Of a stretch of 33,943 nucleotides of DNA, positions 1-7,676 are shown piece by piece. Position numbers and translations under genes: made by a program. The stretch is taken from the NCBI GenBank assembly GCA_002405805.1, contig DHMN01000011.1, positions 1 to 33,943 on the forward strand, written 5' to 3'. The number at the start of each line of letters is the position of its first letter. Position 1 is the stretch's first letter. The DNA comes from Cyanobacteria bacterium UBA4641. GTDB lineage: Bacteria; Cyanobacteriota; Vampirovibrionia; Gastranaerophilales; Gastranaerophilaceae. The notes under the pieces are model-generated. The model was not told where the DNA came from. It made no database searches and saw only the letters and a program-made list of their open reading frames with translations.

Positions 1-176
1 TTGATTGTTTCGATTTCCAAACAACCATCGGAATCAAAGTTAAAATTGCTTTTCTTGATCCTAAATTTCTCCAAGAAAGAATCAAAGAAACTGTCGAAGT
101 TGTAAGAATTGAAATCAATCTGACAGCAAAGCTTGTCCAAGTAGTCCAATAACAAACGTTTTTCAAAATTATTCAT
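1..176 (-). CDS. partial hypothetical protein, N-terminal part only
   Basis: An open frame starts with ATG at 176 (minus) and runs off the left edge, giving 58 codons. An AGAGGT ribosome-binding site lies 7 bases upstream. The visible protein begins MNNFEKRLLLDYLDKL and is rich in Phe, Asp and Ser, with no membrane segment and no motif I recognise. It is divergent from the recombinase gene that follows. Because the C-terminus is missing, no function can be given. Confidence 0.6.
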   Translation of the reverse strand, partial: MNNFEKRLLLDYLDKLCCQIDFNSYNFDSFFDSFLEKFRIKKSNFNFDSDGCLEIETI

Positions 177-193
177 AACAAATTACCTCTATT

Positions 194-211
194 GCATCTA
201 CAGATTAACGC
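194..211 (+). repeat. 18-bp sequence repeated inverted at 15881-15898
   Basis: GCATCTACAGATTAACGC here matches the reverse complement of 15881-15898 at 16 of 18 positions. One copy sits just outside the left recombinase gene. The other lies between the res-like site and the resolvase gene. They could be element ends or regulator-binding sites, or a chance match. Confidence 0.35.
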
Positions 212-286
212 ATCTGGATAATTTGTCAGGGCCTATCAATGGATTTTGTTACATTGAGACGCAATTTTTCGAATTTCTTTATTCCT

Positions 287-316
287 ATACATTTGTACTT
301 CAAATGTATTTTTTAA
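287..316 (+). terminator. intrinsic terminator or attenuator before the recombinase
   Basis: ATACATTTG (287-295) pairs perfectly with CAAATGTAT (301-309) around a 5-base loop, and a run of six T follows. No plus-strand gene lies between 177 and 353. It therefore either stops readthrough into the recombinase gene or acts as an attenuator in its leader. Confidence 0.6.
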
Positions 317-353
317 TTAAAACAAAGGGGAACAGTAGAAAAAAGGAGAAGAT

Positions 354-896
354 ATGGCAACAGTAGAACCTATAAGGAATAAGGAAGATATTGTAAAAGT
401 TGAAAAAGTGTTAGCAGAAATGGGACAGCGAGAATTACTTTTATTTACTATCGGAACCAATTGTGGATTAAGGATTTCAGATATATTGAGGTTAAATGTT
501 GAAAACGTTAGGAATAAAACACACATACAAATAACTGAACAAAAGACAGGAAAGTTTAAAAAGTTTCCAATTAATTCAAAGTTGCAACCAATGTTAAAAG
601 AGTTTATTAAAGGTAGAAATGGGAAAGAACCCCTATTTTTATCTCACTGGGGACGGAGATTGGATAGAGTTACTGCATATTATTTAATAAGAAATGCTTG
701 TACAAAAGCTGGTTTACAAGAGAAAATTGGCACACATTCTATGAGAAAAACTTTTGGTTATCACCATTACCAGAAGTTCAAGGATGTTGTACTTTTACAG
801 AAAATCTTTAATCATTCAACCCCAACAGTTACTCTTAGATATATTGGAATAGAACAAGATGAAATTGATTATTCATACAGTAACTTCATCCTCTAA
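354..896 (+). CDS. short tyrosine recombinase / integrase, catalytic domain only
   Basis: The 180-aa protein covers little more than the catalytic domain of phage-integrase-family recombinases, which cut and rejoin DNA through a covalent 3'-phosphotyrosine. Visible active-site residues are Arg40 in GLRISDI, a likely Lys in the TGKFKK strand, His128 and Arg131 in HSMRKTF, His154 in NHSTP and Tyr163 in LRYIG. Full-length integrases (about 350-400 aa) also have arm-binding and core-binding domains, which are missing here. Such short forms are common in mobile elements of Firmicutes and related bacteria. An AAGGAG site precedes the ATG. Two 40-bp repeats follow the gene and might be its DNA targets (inference). 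Confidence 0.88.
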   Translation: MATVEPIRNKEDIVKVEKVLAEMGQRELLLFTIGTNCGLRISDILRLNVENVRNKTHIQITEQKTGKFKKFPINSKLQPMLKEFIKGRNGKEPLFLSHWGRRLDRVTAYYLIRNACTKAGLQEKIGTHSMRKTFGYHHYQKFKDVVLLQKIFNHSTPTVTLRYIGIEQDEIDYSYSNFIL

Positions 897-928
897 TCCT
901 TGTTATACTGGGGTTCCCTTTACATTTT

Positions 929-968
929 AATCGTCTTACATTTTCTATAAATTGTAAAGCATTTTAGC
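929..968 (+). repeat. 40-bp dyad repeat, copy 1
   Basis: This copy matches 1096-1135 at 33 of 40 positions with no gaps, and the first 12 bases (AATCGTCTTACA) are identical. Each copy is itself an imperfect dyad, with TTACA answered by TGTAA about 12 bases later. Both lie in the 308-base gap between the recombinase and the long operon. No gene is visible in that gap. The repeats may be operator sites for the operon or recombinase-binding sites. Confidence 0.6.
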
Positions 969-1095
969 CGAAATCTAACTTATGACTATGGTACCACAAA
1001 TAAAATTAAATTAAATAATGATTAAAAAATGTAAAGGATTGTTCTTTTTATTTAGATTTATATGCCTAAAACTATTGATTTTATTGAATTTTAAA

Positions 1096-1135
1096 AATCG
1101 TCTTACATTATATAGATATTGTAAAACGATTTAGC
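1096..1135 (+). repeat. 40-bp dyad repeat, copy 2
   Basis: Second copy of the repeat, 167 bases after the first. Here the dyad is better: AAATCGTCTTACAT is nearly complementary to ATTGTAAAACGATTT. It sits 70 bases before the first operon gene, a suitable place for an operator. I could not pick out a convincing -35/-10 pair in the same stretch. Confidence 0.6.
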
Positions 1136-1204
1136 TAAAAGGTGGTCAATGTAAGTAAATGTGTTCTAAGTAATAAATACTACACCATTATCTAGGAGAT
1201 AATA

Positions 1205-1684
1205 ATGCCAAAACCTATAATAAACTCTAATTTTAATCAAGAAACTAATTTTGCAAATAGTCTTTCAATATCACCAAAAACAACATTTGAAAGTCCTGAA
1301 CTAGTTTTTAGGCGAAAAAGAAGTCAACAATATATTGATATTCTTAAAGGGTTTGACATTCTAGGGCACAATATTACACAAGATAAAATTAATTCAATCA
1401 TAAATGCAATTAAGATGGAGCTTCCGGAATTATCTGTGAACGATTTGCCAATCGGGATTGTTGCTAAATGCTATCTTGGTGAACCTTATGAGGTACATAC
1501 CCTTTCACTTATTGGCGGAATGATTATTGAACATTATAAGCAAGGGCAAGCTTTACCTGAAGATTTAGAAAAAGCTAGAACACTTGCGAATAATGAGAAT
1601 TACGCATTTATTGAAGTTTATAAAACAAAACTAATTGCAATAAAAGAAGATGGAACAGCATCTATTATTAATGATAAAGATTAG
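1205..1684 (+). CDS. hypothetical soluble protein, first gene of the long operon
   Basis: The 159-aa product has no signal peptide or membrane segment. The first 40 residues are polar and probably disordered. The rest looks mixed alpha/beta, with a glycine-rich patch (SLIGGMIIEHY) and a final beta-like strand (KTKLIAIKEDG). AGGAGA lies 5 bases before the ATG. The gene ends 8 bases before the next one, and all later genes to 15456 follow on the same strand with gaps of 30 bases or fewer or with overlaps. It is therefore taken as the head of the operon. I do not recognise the family and assign no function. Confidence 0.75.
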   Translation: MPKPIINSNFNQETNFANSLSISPKTTFESPELVFRRKRSQQYIDILKGFDILGHNITQDKINSIINAIKMELPELSVNDLPIGIVAKCYLGEPYEVHTLSLIGGMIIEHYKQGQALPEDLEKARTLANNENYAFIEVYKTKLIAIKEDGTASIINDKD

Positions 1685-1692
1685 GAGGCAAA

Positions 1693-3474
1693 ATGAATTA
1701 CGATGAATTTACAAATGAAGTAGTGAGAATTATTAACAATAATAATAGTAATATAAATGATAAACTATCTTCAATTAAAAACGAAGTAGGAGCTTTAGCT
1801 GGGTTTGTTGAAGCGGAAATTCAAAGAGTAAATTCTAATATTGTTGACCTAAAATCAGATGTTTCTTCTATGCACTCTGATATTTACCATTTACAAGATG
1901 ATGTAACAAGTTTTAAAAATAGGTTTGAAGAATTTGTTAAAGATATAGAAAAGAAAAACAATATTACTCATGCTCAAGGCAGAATAATAATTCTAAATCA
2001 AGAAATAGAAAAAGAATTTGGCTTGTATGAAAAGGCAAGAAAATACTTGTTAGGCATATTGCAAACTGTTGATACTGGTCTTGTTAGTAAACAAGCCATT
2101 ACGAATGCGACAGAAGATTTAATGATAGGAACACCAAGATATTGGTTGACTCCGTCATTAATTGCATTAGCTGCTTGGATTAACAATGACAAAGCACTTG
2201 CAGAAAAGGCTTTAAATGAAGGATTAACTCGTAACCAGTTAAAAACAATACTAATCTTTACTTTAATCAGTAATAGGCTTAAACGCAGAGATGCTAGTTT
2301 TATGTGGTTAAGTAAATATTTTGAACAACAAAATCCATTAGAAATGCCACAAGAAACTTTGATTTTAGTTAATGCTTATACTGATGGTGTATTTGGTCCA
2401 GATTCACAAGGTGAATGTATGGTTCAGCTTACAGGTTGGTTAGATTATCTTGCAAAACAACCGGAAATTGTTAAGGAATTAGAAGAAAACTGGATTGATA
2501 GAATCGGAATATTACCGATTTCAAAAGAAGAAGATGCTATTGAATATAAATACTTACCTAAGTACAGTAAAGATTACTCAGCAATAATCGACCTACTTGA
2601 AAAGGCTCAAAGAAATAAATCTTTTTACACTTATTTAGAAAACATTTTTAATGCTCAAAAAGAGAATAAAGATTATGTTACACAACTAGATGACATTCTT
2701 TACAAGCTAGTAAAAGAATACGATGAAGATGAATATGAGTTAAGAAAAGAACATAAAATGTGTGAACTTATAATCAAACACGAGGGGGATAAAGAACTAG
2801 CAGAACAGGAATTTGGGACTAATGTTGTTAGATTATTTGAAGACAAAGTAACCTTTTTCGATATCCTTACCAATGCAACGGTACAGGAAAATTCTTCTCC
2901 ATCAATGAAAAAATTAGCAGTTATGTTAATGCGTGAATGGATAATAAATGCTTATAACGATTATGTTGTACAGTATCGAAACACTTATCCGTCTGTAATA
3001 AATATAGAAATAGATAAATGGAAATGTTCAACCAAAGACGGTTCCGATTCAGAAGAACTTGGAGAATCTTACAAAGATTACTTAAAAGTACGTTTAGATA
3101 GATTATTGAAAGAACAACATGTTTCTTACATGGGAATTAGTGCATTAATCGGTTGTATTATATGGCTATTTGCAAGTAATGGTAATGGTGTAGCAATATT
3201 TGGTGCAGTTGCTTGTGCTCTATTTGTAGTTTTCAGTGTTATCAATAGCCAAACCAATAGAAATCAGCTTAAAAAGCAATTTGAAAGAGATTGTCAAAAT
3301 GGGAGTTCCATTATAAATGCTTGTTGTGCTGAATTTGTAGATTGGCAAAATGCTTATAAAAAAGCGGATAAAGTTGCAGAGGAAGTTTCTGATTACTTGA
3401 AAAACTATAGTGCAAAAGATTTTACAGAAAATAATGCAACTAAAAAAGTGTTAATGTTTGAAGCGGAGGAATAA
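1693..3474 (+). CDS. coiled-coil protein with C-terminal membrane hairpin
   Basis: The 593-aa protein has an Asn-rich start. A predicted coiled coil spans about residues 15-90, with heptad-like runs such as SNIVDLKSDVSSMHSDI. A long helical region with TPR/alpha-solenoid character follows (ALAAWINNDKALAEKAL). Near residues 475-515 there are two adjacent hydrophobic segments (ISALIGCIIWLF and AIFGAVACALFVVFSVI), then an about 70-residue charged tail. This suggests a large cytosolic body anchored by a membrane hairpin. GGAGG precedes the ATG. It sits two genes ahead of the AAA+ ATPase and could be a scaffold or adaptor for it, but that is only inference from position. The family is not recognised. 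Confidence 0.78.
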   Translation: MNYDEFTNEVVRIINNNNSNINDKLSSIKNEVGALAGFVEAEIQRVNSNIVDLKSDVSSMHSDIYHLQDDVTSFKNRFEEFVKDIEKKNNITHAQGRIIILNQEIEKEFGLYEKARKYLLGILQTVDTGLVSKQAITNATEDLMIGTPRYWLTPSLIALAAWINNDKALAEKALNEGLTRNQLKTILIFTLISNRLKRRDASFMWLSKYFEQQNPLEMPQETLILVNAYTDGVFGPDSQGECMVQLTGWLDYLAKQPEIVKELEENWIDRIGILPISKEEDAIEYKYLPKYSKDYSAIIDLLEKAQRNKSFYTYLENIFNAQKENKDYVTQLDDILYKLVKEYDEDEYELRKEHKMCELIIKHEGDKELAEQEFGTNVVRLFEDKVTFFDILTNATVQENSSPSMKKLAVMLMREWIINAYNDYVVQYRNTYPSVINIEIDKWKCSTKDGSDSEELGESYKDYLKVRLDRLLKEQHVSYMGISALIGCIIWLFASNGNGVAIFGAVACALFVVFSVINSQTNRNQLKKQFERDCQNGSSIINACCAEFVDWQNAYKKADKVAEEVSDYLKNYSAKDFTENNATKKVLMFEAEE

Positions 3475-3476
3475 TT

Positions 3477-3614
3477 ATGGCTGAAAATGAAAAAGAAACA
3501 ATCCAAGAAGATCAGGAATTAAAAGAAAAAATGGCAGTAAAGTTTCCTGACTGGGATTTATTACCACCTGCTGTTCTAGTAAAAAGGCATAAAGCAGATG
3601 AGCAAACTAATTAG
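3477..3614 (+). CDS. 45-aa microprotein with WDLLPP motif
   Basis: This small gene begins 2 bases after the previous stop, with GGAGGA in perfect position before its ATG. Its stop lies 17 bases inside the next gene, a typical translational-coupling overlap. The protein is acidic and probably disordered for 20 residues. It then has FPDWDLLPPAVLVKRHK, a compact Trp/Pro-rich stretch that looks like a short docking motif. There is no membrane segment. The strong RBS and tight fit between its neighbours are the main reasons to call it real. It may be a linker or adaptor peptide for the AAA+ complex (inference). Confidence 0.7.
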   Translation: MAENEKETIQEDQELKEKMAVKFPDWDLLPPAVLVKRHKADEQTN

Positions 3615-4050
3615 TTATGCACAATGGTGCGAAGTATTTAATAAAATTGAAAGTTGGGAAATCGGTCATACAGATTCCGATATTATTAATGCAATTGATA
3701 ATGGAACTATTGACTGGGTATCAGGAGTTGCAGAACGATTTACAAATCAGATTCTTACTCTGATAAATAAAAGATTTACCAAATTGGAAAATTTTTATAA
3801 TGCTAGGATTAAAAGCTGTTATGACCAATTCAATTTGTCAAATTTGCTTATCTTATTTCGAAAAGAATTAGTATTTTTAAAACATTTAGCAAATATTCCG
3901 GCAATTCCCAAAAACGTAAGTAGTCAGATAGTTAAAGAAGTTGAAGATTATGCTGAAAATGTACAAAAAAGTTTATTAGAAAGCTCTAAGAAAGATTTGT
4001 CAGGGAGCTTAGAACAAATAATTTTGGATATCAAGATTAATAATATTTAA
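3598..4050 (+). CDS. small helical hypothetical protein
   Basis: The 150-aa product is almost all alpha-helical, with no membrane segment or signal peptide. It starts MSKLISYAQWCEVFNKI and has several amphipathic helices, including FRKELVFLKHLANI. It overlaps the microprotein gene by 17 bases and ends 10 bases before the AAA+ gene. Strict co-expression with both is therefore likely. Small helical partners are common next to AAA+ ATPases, but there is no sequence feature that proves a role here. Confidence 0.72.
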   Translation: MSKLISYAQWCEVFNKIESWEIGHTDSDIINAIDNGTIDWVSGVAERFTNQILTLINKRFTKLENFYNARIKSCYDQFNLSNLLILFRKELVFLKHLANIPAIPKNVSSQIVKEVEDYAENVQKSLLESSKKDLSGSLEQIILDIKINNI

Positions 4051-4060
4051 AGGAAAAACA

Positions 4061-5617
4061 ATGACAACAAAAGATGATTTTGCAAAAAAATTAAGACGAT
4101 ATTTAATAGCAAGAATTCCATTTGTGTTTATCAATTCTATTGAGCGAAATAGAGTATTGGAAACCTTTGTGGATGTAAATAAAAATCTACATTTGCCAAT
4201 TTATGTACATACTCTTTCTAAAGGAATGTATGATTTGAGTAATTCTAATATTGTTAATGAAGATAAATCTTTACCGGGAGCTATTGACTATATCAGCCAA
4301 CAAATAATTCAACGTCAAAATATGACCTTTATTCTAACAGAAGTAACAGATATTAGCGATGATACAATAACCGCAAGGCACTTATTAGACTTAGTTACAT
4401 TAGCAGAAGAAAAAGGTGCGGTTATTGTTATATTAAGTGATAAGCCTGCTTGGAAAAGACTACAAAGATTAGGAATGTCTTTAACTTTGGAATTACCTGA
4501 TGAGGAAGAAATTTTATCTATTATCAAAGAATCAATAGAGCCTTACGCTTCCAGCATTACAAATGAATGGGATGAAAATGATTACAAAAAAGCTGCAAAT
4601 GCGTTTGTTGGGCTTAGTAAAATAGAAATTCAAAATATTATTGCAACACTAATAGCCAAACGTGCCATCAAGAAATCTGATATAACAGAATTGATTTTGA
4701 CAAAAGATTCAATGTTTTCAAATATTGCTGGATTAGAAAAAGTAAATTGTAGTCAAAAAGATATAAATGTTGGAGGACTTAGCGGGTTAAAAGCGTGGTT
4801 AGATAATAAGAAAAATTTATTAAATCCAGAAAAGAAAGAAATTCTACAAAAGAGAAATATAAGATTACCAAGAGGAGTTTTGCTTGTCGGAGTTCCCGGT
4901 TGTGGGAAAAGTTTACTTGCAAAATTTATAGCATCATCTTGGCAATTACCTCTATATAGACTTGATTTTGCAACTATTCAGGGAATGTATGTCGGACAAT
5001 CAGAAAACAGATTGAAAGATGCTTTGTCTTTGGCTGATACCGTTTCCCCTTGTATTTTATGGATAGATGAAATTGAAAAAGGTTTATCTGGAGCGGCAGG
5101 GCTTGATTCTTCTGGAGTATCTACACGTATGATTGGACAATTTTTGTTTTGGTTACAAGAATCTTTGAAATTTGTATTTGTAGTTGCAACGGCCAACGAT
5201 GTATCAAAACTTCCACCAGAATTACTTAGAAAAGGAAGATTTGATGAATTATTCTTTGTGGACTTACCCAAAGATAGTGAAAGAAAAGAAATTATCAACA
5301 TTTATACAAAACAATTTTTAAATCAAACTCTTGATGATGAAATGCTAGACAAATTAGTTGGACTATCTGACGGTTTCTCTGGAGCTGACATTGAATCCAC
5401 GGTGAAAGAAATTGCCTATAAAACAATTGTGGCAGGAGATGAAAGTATTACGGAACAAGTTTTGGTTTCAAACTTTACAAATGTTGTTCCATTATCAAAA
5501 ACTAACCCAGAACGAATAGATGCTATTAGAACGTGGGGTAAAGATAGAGCAGTTCCTGCTTCTGGAGAAAACATCCAATCATTTAGTTCTGAAAACACAC
5601 GAAAAGTTCTGATTTAA
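4061..5617 (+). CDS. Ycf46-like AAA+ ATPase
   Basis: The 518-aa protein has an about 240-residue N-terminal domain that resembles a degenerate ATPase fold (ARIPFVFINSIERNRVLE, then TFILTEVTDI and AVIVILSDKP). A classic AAA+ module follows. Walker A is GVPGCGKS (277-284), Walker B is CILWIDEIEK (331-340), sensor-1 is Asn379 in ATAND, and the arginine-finger region is RKGRFDE (390-396). The last AAA helical part contains SGADIES. This layout and length match the cyanobacterial/plastid Ycf46 family of AAA ATPases. Ycf46 has been linked to CO2/photosynthesis regulation in cyanobacteria, but that cannot apply directly in an accessory operon. The protein is probably the motor that remodels or assembles the other operon products. 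Confidence 0.88.
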   Translation: MTTKDDFAKKLRRYLIARIPFVFINSIERNRVLETFVDVNKNLHLPIYVHTLSKGMYDLSNSNIVNEDKSLPGAIDYISQQIIQRQNMTFILTEVTDISDDTITARHLLDLVTLAEEKGAVIVILSDKPAWKRLQRLGMSLTLELPDEEEILSIIKESIEPYASSITNEWDENDYKKAANAFVGLSKIEIQNIIATLIAKRAIKKSDITELILTKDSMFSNIAGLEKVNCSQKDINVGGLSGLKAWLDNKKNLLNPEKKEILQKRNIRLPRGVLLVGVPGCGKSLLAKFIASSWQLPLYRLDFATIQGMYVGQSENRLKDALSLADTVSPCILWIDEIEKGLSGAAGLDSSGVSTRMIGQFLFWLQESLKFVFVVATANDVSKLPPELLRKGRFDELFFVDLPKDSERKEIINIYTKQFLNQTLDDEMLDKLVGLSDGFSGADIESTVKEIAYKTIVAGDESITEQVLVSNFTNVVPLSKTNPERIDAIRTWGKDRAVPASGENIQSFSSENTRKVLI

Positions 5618-5647
5618 TCATGGTTACAAGAAAGGATATAAAGGTTA

Positions 5648-6319
5648 GTGTACAAACTTCTAAAAGATTTTTTTAAATTGATATTATGTGGTTCTGGCAT
5701 TGGAGTATTCATTATATTCTTATGGACACCTATTCAATTTCTAATCAATATCCTAATAAAGCTTTTTGTTGTATTACCAATGTTTTTATTTGCAAAATTT
5801 ATGGATGCAACAGGCTCAAAACTCAAAAAGCTACTTGTTAATACCAACAATCAAATTCAAAATGAACTAAAATGTAAATATATCAGTGGCACAATAATTT
5901 TACCATTCATTATATTTTGGCTTTACTGTTCTTATGCTTTATTTAAAGAAATGCCATTTTCATCATCTGCAATAGTATCTAATATTGTAATATTTGGGAG
6001 TTTCCCAATAAATTGGTGGATTGCATTGTTTATAGCCTTAGGGCTTATTGGTTTTGCTCTAATGTCATTAGAAAAAGAGCTTGGGTTTTGGAATATAATT
6101 TATGCTCTGTTTAATGCTTTTGCATTGTTTGATAAATCTTGTATGAATTCATTTGCAAACACAACGATAATACTTTTTGTATTTGTTTGCTTGTATATCT
6201 ATTCATTGTTTGGACCGTTGGAATTCCATAGTGTAATTATGGAAGATTTAGAAGCAGACCAAACTTTAACAGGACAAGAAAAATGGAGCTATTACTTGAA
6301 TAAGAGAAAGAAATGGTAG
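5648..6319 (+). CDS. multi-pass membrane protein, hypothetical
   Basis: The frame opens with GTG at 5648, preceded by AAAGG. It encodes 223 aa with about five hydrophobic segments: near the N-terminus, around LIKLFVVLPMFLFAKF, at IILPFIIFWLYCSY, at WIALFIALGLIGFAL and at TIILFVFVCLYIYSLF. A charged 30-residue tail follows. No catalytic motif is visible. Its place right after the AAA+ ATPase suggests that it forms or anchors the membrane part of the same machine. The family is not recognised. Confidence 0.75.
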   Translation: MYKLLKDFFKLILCGSGIGVFIIFLWTPIQFLINILIKLFVVLPMFLFAKFMDATGSKLKKLLVNTNNQIQNELKCKYISGTIILPFIIFWLYCSYALFKEMPFSSSAIVSNIVIFGSFPINWWIALFIALGLIGFALMSLEKELGFWNIIYALFNAFALFDKSCMNSFANTTIILFVFVCLYIYSLFGPLEFHSVIMEDLEADQTLTGQEKWSYYLNKRKKW

Positions 6320-6323
6320 GAAT

Positions 6324-6752
6324 ATGGAACAATTAAAAAAAACAATAGATGATTTAGGCGTTGCAAATGTTTTGGCAATTTGTTTGATTTTGTTTACGCT
6401 GATTGTTTGTATGATATTTTATGGGATTAACACAGCAGGAAGTAATTCTAAAAAAGTTGAAAAAACCAAAAGTCAAACAGTTCAAAAACAAGTTACAACT
6501 ACTACAAATAGAGCTACTTCACAAAAATCAAATGTTAAACCCAAAGCAGTAACAAGCAGTTCAAAAAGTTCAAAAACTGTACCACAAGCTAAAACTCAAA
6601 ATACATTTAGTCAAACAAAAACTAATAATAACGTTTCACAAACTGTAAAGAAACCAGCGACACAAACAAAAACGGTACAACCAGTAAAAGCTAAACCGAA
6701 ACCTGCACCAAAAGTAGATATTCAAACTACAGAAGATTGGTTTAACGATTAA
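6324..6752 (+). CDS. single-pass membrane protein with Lys/Thr/Gln/Pro-rich tail
   Basis: The 142-aa protein has one membrane helix near the N-terminus (about residues 13-35, VLAICLILFTLIVCMIFYGI). About 90 low-complexity residues follow (Lys, Thr, Gln, Ser, Pro), and the end is acidic and aromatic (TTEDWFND). The composition recalls TonB/TolA-like spacer regions or the linkers of cell-wall-spanning proteins. The next gene has a TonB-C-like domain, so a periplasm-spanning role is plausible. GGAA lies just ahead of the ATG, and only 4 bases separate it from the previous gene. Confidence 0.75.
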   Translation: MEQLKKTIDDLGVANVLAICLILFTLIVCMIFYGINTAGSNSKKVEKTKSQTVQKQVTTTTNRATSQKSNVKPKAVTSSSKSSKTVPQAKTQNTFSQTKTNNNVSQTVKKPATQTKTVQPVKAKPKPAPKVDIQTTEDWFND

Positions 6753-6772
6753 ATTTCAAGGAGAAGAAAAGT

Positions 6773-7654
6773 ATGAAAATAAAAGGAATATTAACAGCTA
6801 TATTATTACTTTTGGTTGGAATTTTTAATTCTGCAAATGCGGAAGTTTGGCTACCAATAACGGCAGAAAATGGTAAAGTTAGTGAAGTCGAAATTGATAC
6901 AATTGATATTGATTCTAATATTGCAACTTATTCATTAAAGAGGAAAGATGCAAATTATGAATATATTGCTAAAATGAAAATTAATCTTGATAACAAAACT
7001 TTTGCAGTTGTGAATAATACTGCATATTCAAATGGGAAGCAAGTTTCATTCAAAGATAATTCCAATAAATTATCATATAGTGCAATAAAAGATGGAACCT
7101 TAGCGGATTCGGTATATAAAATGCTAATTATTGCTAAAGAAAGTCCGGCTCTAGATGTAAAACTTAAAACTTGGGATAAATATTTCAAAAGACAACAAAG
7201 ACTTGTTCAAAAGAGCTGGCACCCTAATAATGTTGACGGATATGAACCGCCTCACAACGCAATTGCATATGTAACAGTCGTTCTTGATAAATATGGAAAT
7301 ATACTTTCAAGAACGTATCAGAATAATACAAATACTGATCCAATATATTCAAGATTTAATGAAAACTTAGAGCAAGAAATTAATAAGATTTTTATTAAGA
7401 ATAGTAAGTTTGAACCACTTCCATACGAATTTAAGGGAGATAAAATCATTGTTGTAATGAAATTTACTTATTCTTTTGATCGTAATGCAAAATCTGAAAA
7501 GATTGCTTGGGAAGAAACTGGCATTGGATATTTAGGCTTTGGTAAAAACAAATCTAATTGGGTAATATTTGGTAAAGCGATATATATAGTTGCTTCAATA
7601 CCATTTATTATTCCTAGTTTAATTTTTAACATAGATCTTTATGGTTGGTTATAG
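6773..7654 (+). CDS. secreted protein with surface-adhesin-E-like and TonB-C-like domains
   Basis: The 293-aa protein starts with a signal peptide that would be cut after NSANA. The N-terminal half (WLPITAENGK, then VEIDTIDIDS) has the look of the surface-adhesin-E-like domain, with a Trp-Leu start and an internal Asp-Ile-Asp strand. The next part (YVTVVLDKYGNIL, FEPLP, IIVVMKFTYSF) follows the TonB C-terminal pattern: strand with DKYGN, helix, then the FxPLP turn. A hydrophobic stretch (IYIVASIPFIIPSLIF) ends the protein. TonB-C domains often bind envelope partners or peptidoglycan. The domain calls are from pattern only. AAGGAGA lies before the ATG. Confidence 0.72.
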   Translation: MKIKGILTAILLLLVGIFNSANAEVWLPITAENGKVSEVEIDTIDIDSNIATYSLKRKDANYEYIAKMKINLDNKTFAVVNNTAYSNGKQVSFKDNSNKLSYSAIKDGTLADSVYKMLIIAKESPALDVKLKTWDKYFKRQQRLVQKSWHPNNVDGYEPPHNAIAYVTVVLDKYGNILSRTYQNNTNTDPIYSRFNENLEQEINKIFIKNSKFEPLPYEFKGDKIIVVMKFTYSFDRNAKSEKIAWEETGIGYLGFGKNKSNWVIFGKAIYIVASIPFIIPSLIFNIDLYGWL

Positions 7655-7676
7655 TTAGATGAAAGGATTAACTAAT

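Noticed and set aside
7659..7676. six-residue upstream extension of the 7677 protein
   Set aside because: No ribosome-binding site before it, and it would place extra residues ahead of a clear signal peptide.
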